DNA from: Coturnix japonica
Lineage: Eukaryota > Chordata > Aves > Galliformes > Phasianidae
Length of the DNA: 64,000 nt
Reading direction: 5' to 3'
NCBI RefSeq assembly: GCF_001577835.2
Contig: NC_029518.1
Coordinates: 30,497,462 to 30,561,461 of the forward strand
The notes below the pieces were generated by a model that was not told the origin of the DNA, did not search any database, and worked only from the letters and a program-made list of their open reading frames with translations. Below, in pieces: positions 60,690-64,000 of this stretch (positions are counted from its first letter, which is position 1; the number at the start of each line of letters is the position of its first letter). The position numbers and the translations under genes were made by a program.

Positions 60690-63040
60690 AACAAATGTGT
60701 GGTGTGAAGGGTGCTATCTGATTTTTGCTTGAATGTGTAAAACTTCATCTGAGGGCTTTTGAAAGGTGTCCTGTACAATCTGTATTTTCTCTGGGGGGTT
60801 AAGAGGTTGACAAGACTGTGTGCAGCAGCTCCTGTACGTGTCTTATGGGAGCATCTGTAAAAACAAAAGGGAAGTGGGAAATACAGCTCTGGAAAGAAAT
60901 TCCTACTTTCCGCTTGAATTTCCCAAAGCTGAGAAGCTTCTCCCGGAAAGGATAAAGGCATATAAAATGAACGTGGTTTCTTACTGGAAAAGATCTCTGA
61001 GAGCTTGTGTGCAGCCTGATGTAGGTGTTAGGTGGGAAGCAGGAAGCTGTGGGCTGGGAGCATGAGAATTGGATGTGTAGCTGGGGATGCAGAGCTGGGG
61101 CTGTTTGCAGGGCAGCATCAAGTTATGCTTTCTGCTGGATATCCACATATCCACATGCATAAGAGCATGTGGGTGTAGTGGTCAGTAGCAGTGGATGTCA
61201 GCGTTAGCAATGATGCTAAGTATCCACCTTCAGAGTTGATTCTTTCTGACTGTCAGAAGGAGCTTAATTATTAAAAGACATATTCTGCCTTTGAATGGGT
61301 ATCTGGCAGCAGTGTCAGTGTTTTGTGTACATAAAATGCAGCATGCAGAATTTCTCTTTTGAGAGAGCTGTTGTGAGAGTCTGGTCACTTTTTCCCCCAG
61401 CTTTCCTTTTTCTATTTGTCTGCTTTGGAACAGATGAAATAATTTACAGAACTCCCAAGTGCTTCAGAAATAATTATGGAGCCAAACCCATTGTCCTTAG
61501 AGATTGCCGTGGGAGTTGTGACTTGGGGAGTATGTCTGTTCAGAATGACTGTACTGTGGAGTTATTAATTTTTAATTTCCTTATCTTCTTTTTAACCTCT
61601 CTCCGTGGAGCCTTACAAGCTCTAACTGTCTGTGCGCACACTAGTTTATGACCCTTGTAGTTAGGGCTGTTTGTGTAGCATGCTGTTGGTGCTCGTTCTC
61701 CGATGTTCTTCTCAGTTTTAATTAAAAAATTAATTTATACTGAAGAGTAATATCTGTTTTTTATTAATCGAAAGATTGTACTTGCGTTTCTGCTTGATGA
61801 CTCGTGAGGATTTGGCATCTGCTTTTAAAACCACATTTGTTGGGACATCTTAATATCAAGCTGCTGTACAGCTGGAAGGTAACAGCATCGTTAAGTATTC
61901 ATTTTATTTTCCAGCTACAAAGTCACCTGCACTGTGTGTTTTCCTCTCTCTTTTATGCTATAAATTCTTTGAGGTATGAAATAGCTTGCCAGTTGTTACA
62001 TGCAGAACCTAATGATACTTACCTGTTTATCGTAGATAATAACGTAGCTACAAACTGTAATGCACATGTATGCTCACTGTGTAGAATTTTTGCCATTAAG
62101 ACAATATTTAAACAGTCATTGCAAGCTTAGCAATGTCATCCTAGACTCTGCAAGTCTCTGCAACAGAAACTTCCTCATCTTTCCCCATTCTGGAAGCTGA
62201 TGGGATTAGAAACGTTTTACAGTTGATAAATATTTCCACTTTTGTCCCAAACATTCAGTAGCTTTTTACTGAGAAGATATTTTGACTTCATCTTGTCAGC
62301 CTGGCTGGTAGAAATAAATGATCTCTGATTTCTCTCAGACTTGCTCCTATAAAGTCAGATTTGTCATTCATATTTATGGATTGTGTTTACAGCTGCTGAG
62401 GGTGAGAGTTCCCAATTGGGAGGAATAAAATCTCTGTGCATTTACTCCTGTATTTAATGAAGACAGAGCAAGGCTCTCTTATGTCTCTGAGAATTAGTAA
62501 TTATTAGAATTAGTAGAATTACTGATTTCCAAGAAAGCATTTTTTTTTGTTCAATTCTGTTTCATTTTTGTGTGTGTGCTTCCTATGCAATACAAAACTG
62601 CATTAATTTTAATTGGAAGAACAGCATGTTCTTGTAAACTTACTTTGTAGCCGAAGTAAAGAGAAAATGGTGTTAACATCCTCTAAACAATTTGGTTCTT
62701 ATTTTTGATATGTTGTTTCCAAACAGCTTAATTAAAAAAAAAAAAAAAAAGCATTTCTTTCTCTTTGTTTTTTATTTTGTTTTATTTTACTTTACAGTCG
62801 TTGATGGTTTAATTAATAATTAAATATGTGTACGTTTGTATGATGGTAAAGTCACTGCTGGTACCGTGTGCTTACTACAATACAATACAATACAATACAA
62901 TTACTACAATACAATACAATAATGTGGTAGTAGGCCCTCTAATCAGTTTGAAACTTAATGATATTTGTCATGAAACTTTGTGGTAATGGCTTCAATATCA
63001 GGCTTCTGGGGGAAACCTTCCTATAGGAACATCTGCCCGG
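60690..63040 (+). other. SMYD3: SMYD3 intron 1, mostly unique sequence
   Basis: No exon seen. Contains a 17-nt poly-A run at 62734-62750 and the TACAA repeat at 62875-62921. Confidence 0.5.
62875..62921. repeat. (TACAA)n pentanucleotide repeat
   Basis: Two runs of TACAA/ACAAT units separated by ttac, about 47 nt in all. Confidence 0.9.
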
Positions 63041-63044
63041 GTTG

Positions 63045-63215
63045 TCCTGTCCTAGGTGCAGAATCCCACACTTGCTCATATGAAACTTCATGTAGTTGGT
63101 GGCTGCTCAGCCCTCCAGTCTGTCAGGATCTATCTGGAAGTTGTCTCTACCCATGAAGGAGTCAACAGTTCCTTCCAATTTACTGTTGTCTATGGTCGCT
63201 GTATATTACTTTTCC
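63045..63215 (-). repeat. Old CR1-like LINE fragment
   Basis: Reverse complement of the CR1 ORF2 tail as recalled: gtgcagaatcccacacttgc, atgaaacttcatgtagttgg, cagccctccagtctgtcagg, atctatctggaag, aaggagtcaacagttccttc. Diverged, with no 3' tail. Confidence 0.6.
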
Positions 63216-63219
63216 CTCC

Positions 63220-64000
63220 AACCTTGCCTTAGATACTCAGCATTAAGAAAGCAGATAGACCTAAAAAGTCGTCATTTTTCAGTTTCACTGATGCTGACTG
63301 CAAAGATCAATGCCAGATGGAAAAATAGTATTCAGATGGGATGTAACAACACGTTGTAAACATAGATAACAAGCTAGAAGCTAACTCAAGGCTGTGAATG
63401 GTAAATCAATAGAAAAGATCCTGTTAAATAGATTTCACTTTTCTGCCCGGTTTACACCGAATCCACCAAGTTTAATTTTGCTTAAGTAGTGCATGAATCT
63501 CACCTGTTGAAATGTGGTATGGAAGTAATGCTTTTTCCCTTTGTGTTGGTGACACTGAATAGTTTTCTATGGCATTCACTTTTGTGCTGTTAGATTATTT
63601 GGATATTTTTGATCTTATCAGAAATCGGGGCTGCTAATGGACTGTATTTAGGAAGAGAAGAGCATCATGGAATGTCAGTATGTTGTTGCTGCATATTGTA
63701 TGTTGTATGTGCTTAATGTATTGTGTGTGCAGTAAAGTCCAATTAGCAGACAGATCTACAGGACTACTGTAGTTTAAGGAGAAACTGTTACATTTTTGGT
63801 AGCAATGTTCTTGATGTAAAGCCGAACATTTTCGTAACTGCAAACATTTAAATCTATTACCTCAATTGCTGCTTCCATATATATAAATAGAATTATTGTT
63901 ATTATTATAATTTTATGGGTTTTTTTCCTCATGAGCTGGCGACTGATCTATTGCTTTGGATTGTAAGACCCAAGATGTGTACACAGCTCCATCTTCCTTG
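63220..64000 (+). other. SMYD3: SMYD3 intron 1, unique sequence to window end
   Basis: AT-rich; nothing recognised. Confidence 0.45.

Noticed and set aside
62875-62921. Regularly spaced repeats suggestive of an array
   Set aside because: A plain pentanucleotide microsatellite with no distinct spacers; CRISPR arrays do not occur in animal nuclear genomes.
1-64000. A novel defence, toxin or biosynthetic system
   Set aside because: All well-supported coding sequence belongs to three known vertebrate genes; the rest is introns, CR1 and other repeats. Nothing supports an undescribed system.

Overview
This looks like a bird nuclear chromosome segment, probably a galliform and plausibly chicken. 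It has split genes with GT-AG introns, CpG-island promoters, many 5'-truncated CR1 LINE copies whose 3' ends carry the usual ATTCTATGAT-like tail, and one LTR resembling avian alpharetrovirus/EAV LTRs. There are no bacterial or phage features. Three conserved vertebrate genes are present in the order consortin (CNST, minus strand), TFB2M (plus) and SMYD3 (plus). This is the neighbourhood I recall for human 1q44, seen from the other side.

Layout. 1-1810 is the 3' flank and probable 3' UTR of CNST, with an old MIR-type SINE fragment. 1811-31690 holds eleven coding exons of CNST read right to left. Every junction keeps phase, giving a 736-residue protein with a C-terminal membrane segment. One coding exon is only 22 nt long. 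The CNST introns hold CR1 fragments, one of them with a second CR1 nested inside it, and a fossil LTR near 26 kb. 31.7-43.6 kb is the inferred CNST first intron, with several long CR1 copies and a possible second LTR. About 43.0-44.4 kb is a CpG island that appears to be a shared head-to-head promoter for CNST and TFB2M. 43946-51154 holds the eight coding exons of TFB2M (396 residues). 51.2-54.9 kb is intergenic. 54.9-55.3 kb is a second CpG island with the first exon of SMYD3 at 55084-55247. The rest of the window is SMYD3 intron 1.

Functions. TFB2M makes the mitochondrial transcription initiation factor related to rRNA dimethyltransferases. Consortin is a trans-Golgi membrane protein that binds connexins and carries a protein phosphatase 1 docking motif. 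SMYD3 is a SET/MYND lysine methyltransferase. They are neighbours, not a pathway. The likely shared regulation is the CNST/TFB2M bidirectional promoter, which has an ETS (GABP/NRF-2 type) site next to the TFB2M start.

I found no evidence for a new biological system. The most interesting local points are the CNST microexon beside a nested CR1, a symmetric 54-nt CNST exon with a Cys/His cluster, a pair of adjacent perfect hairpins in a TFB2M intron, and a divergent SAM-contact loop in SMYD3 exon 1. Protein identifications rest on remembered human sequences; no search was run.
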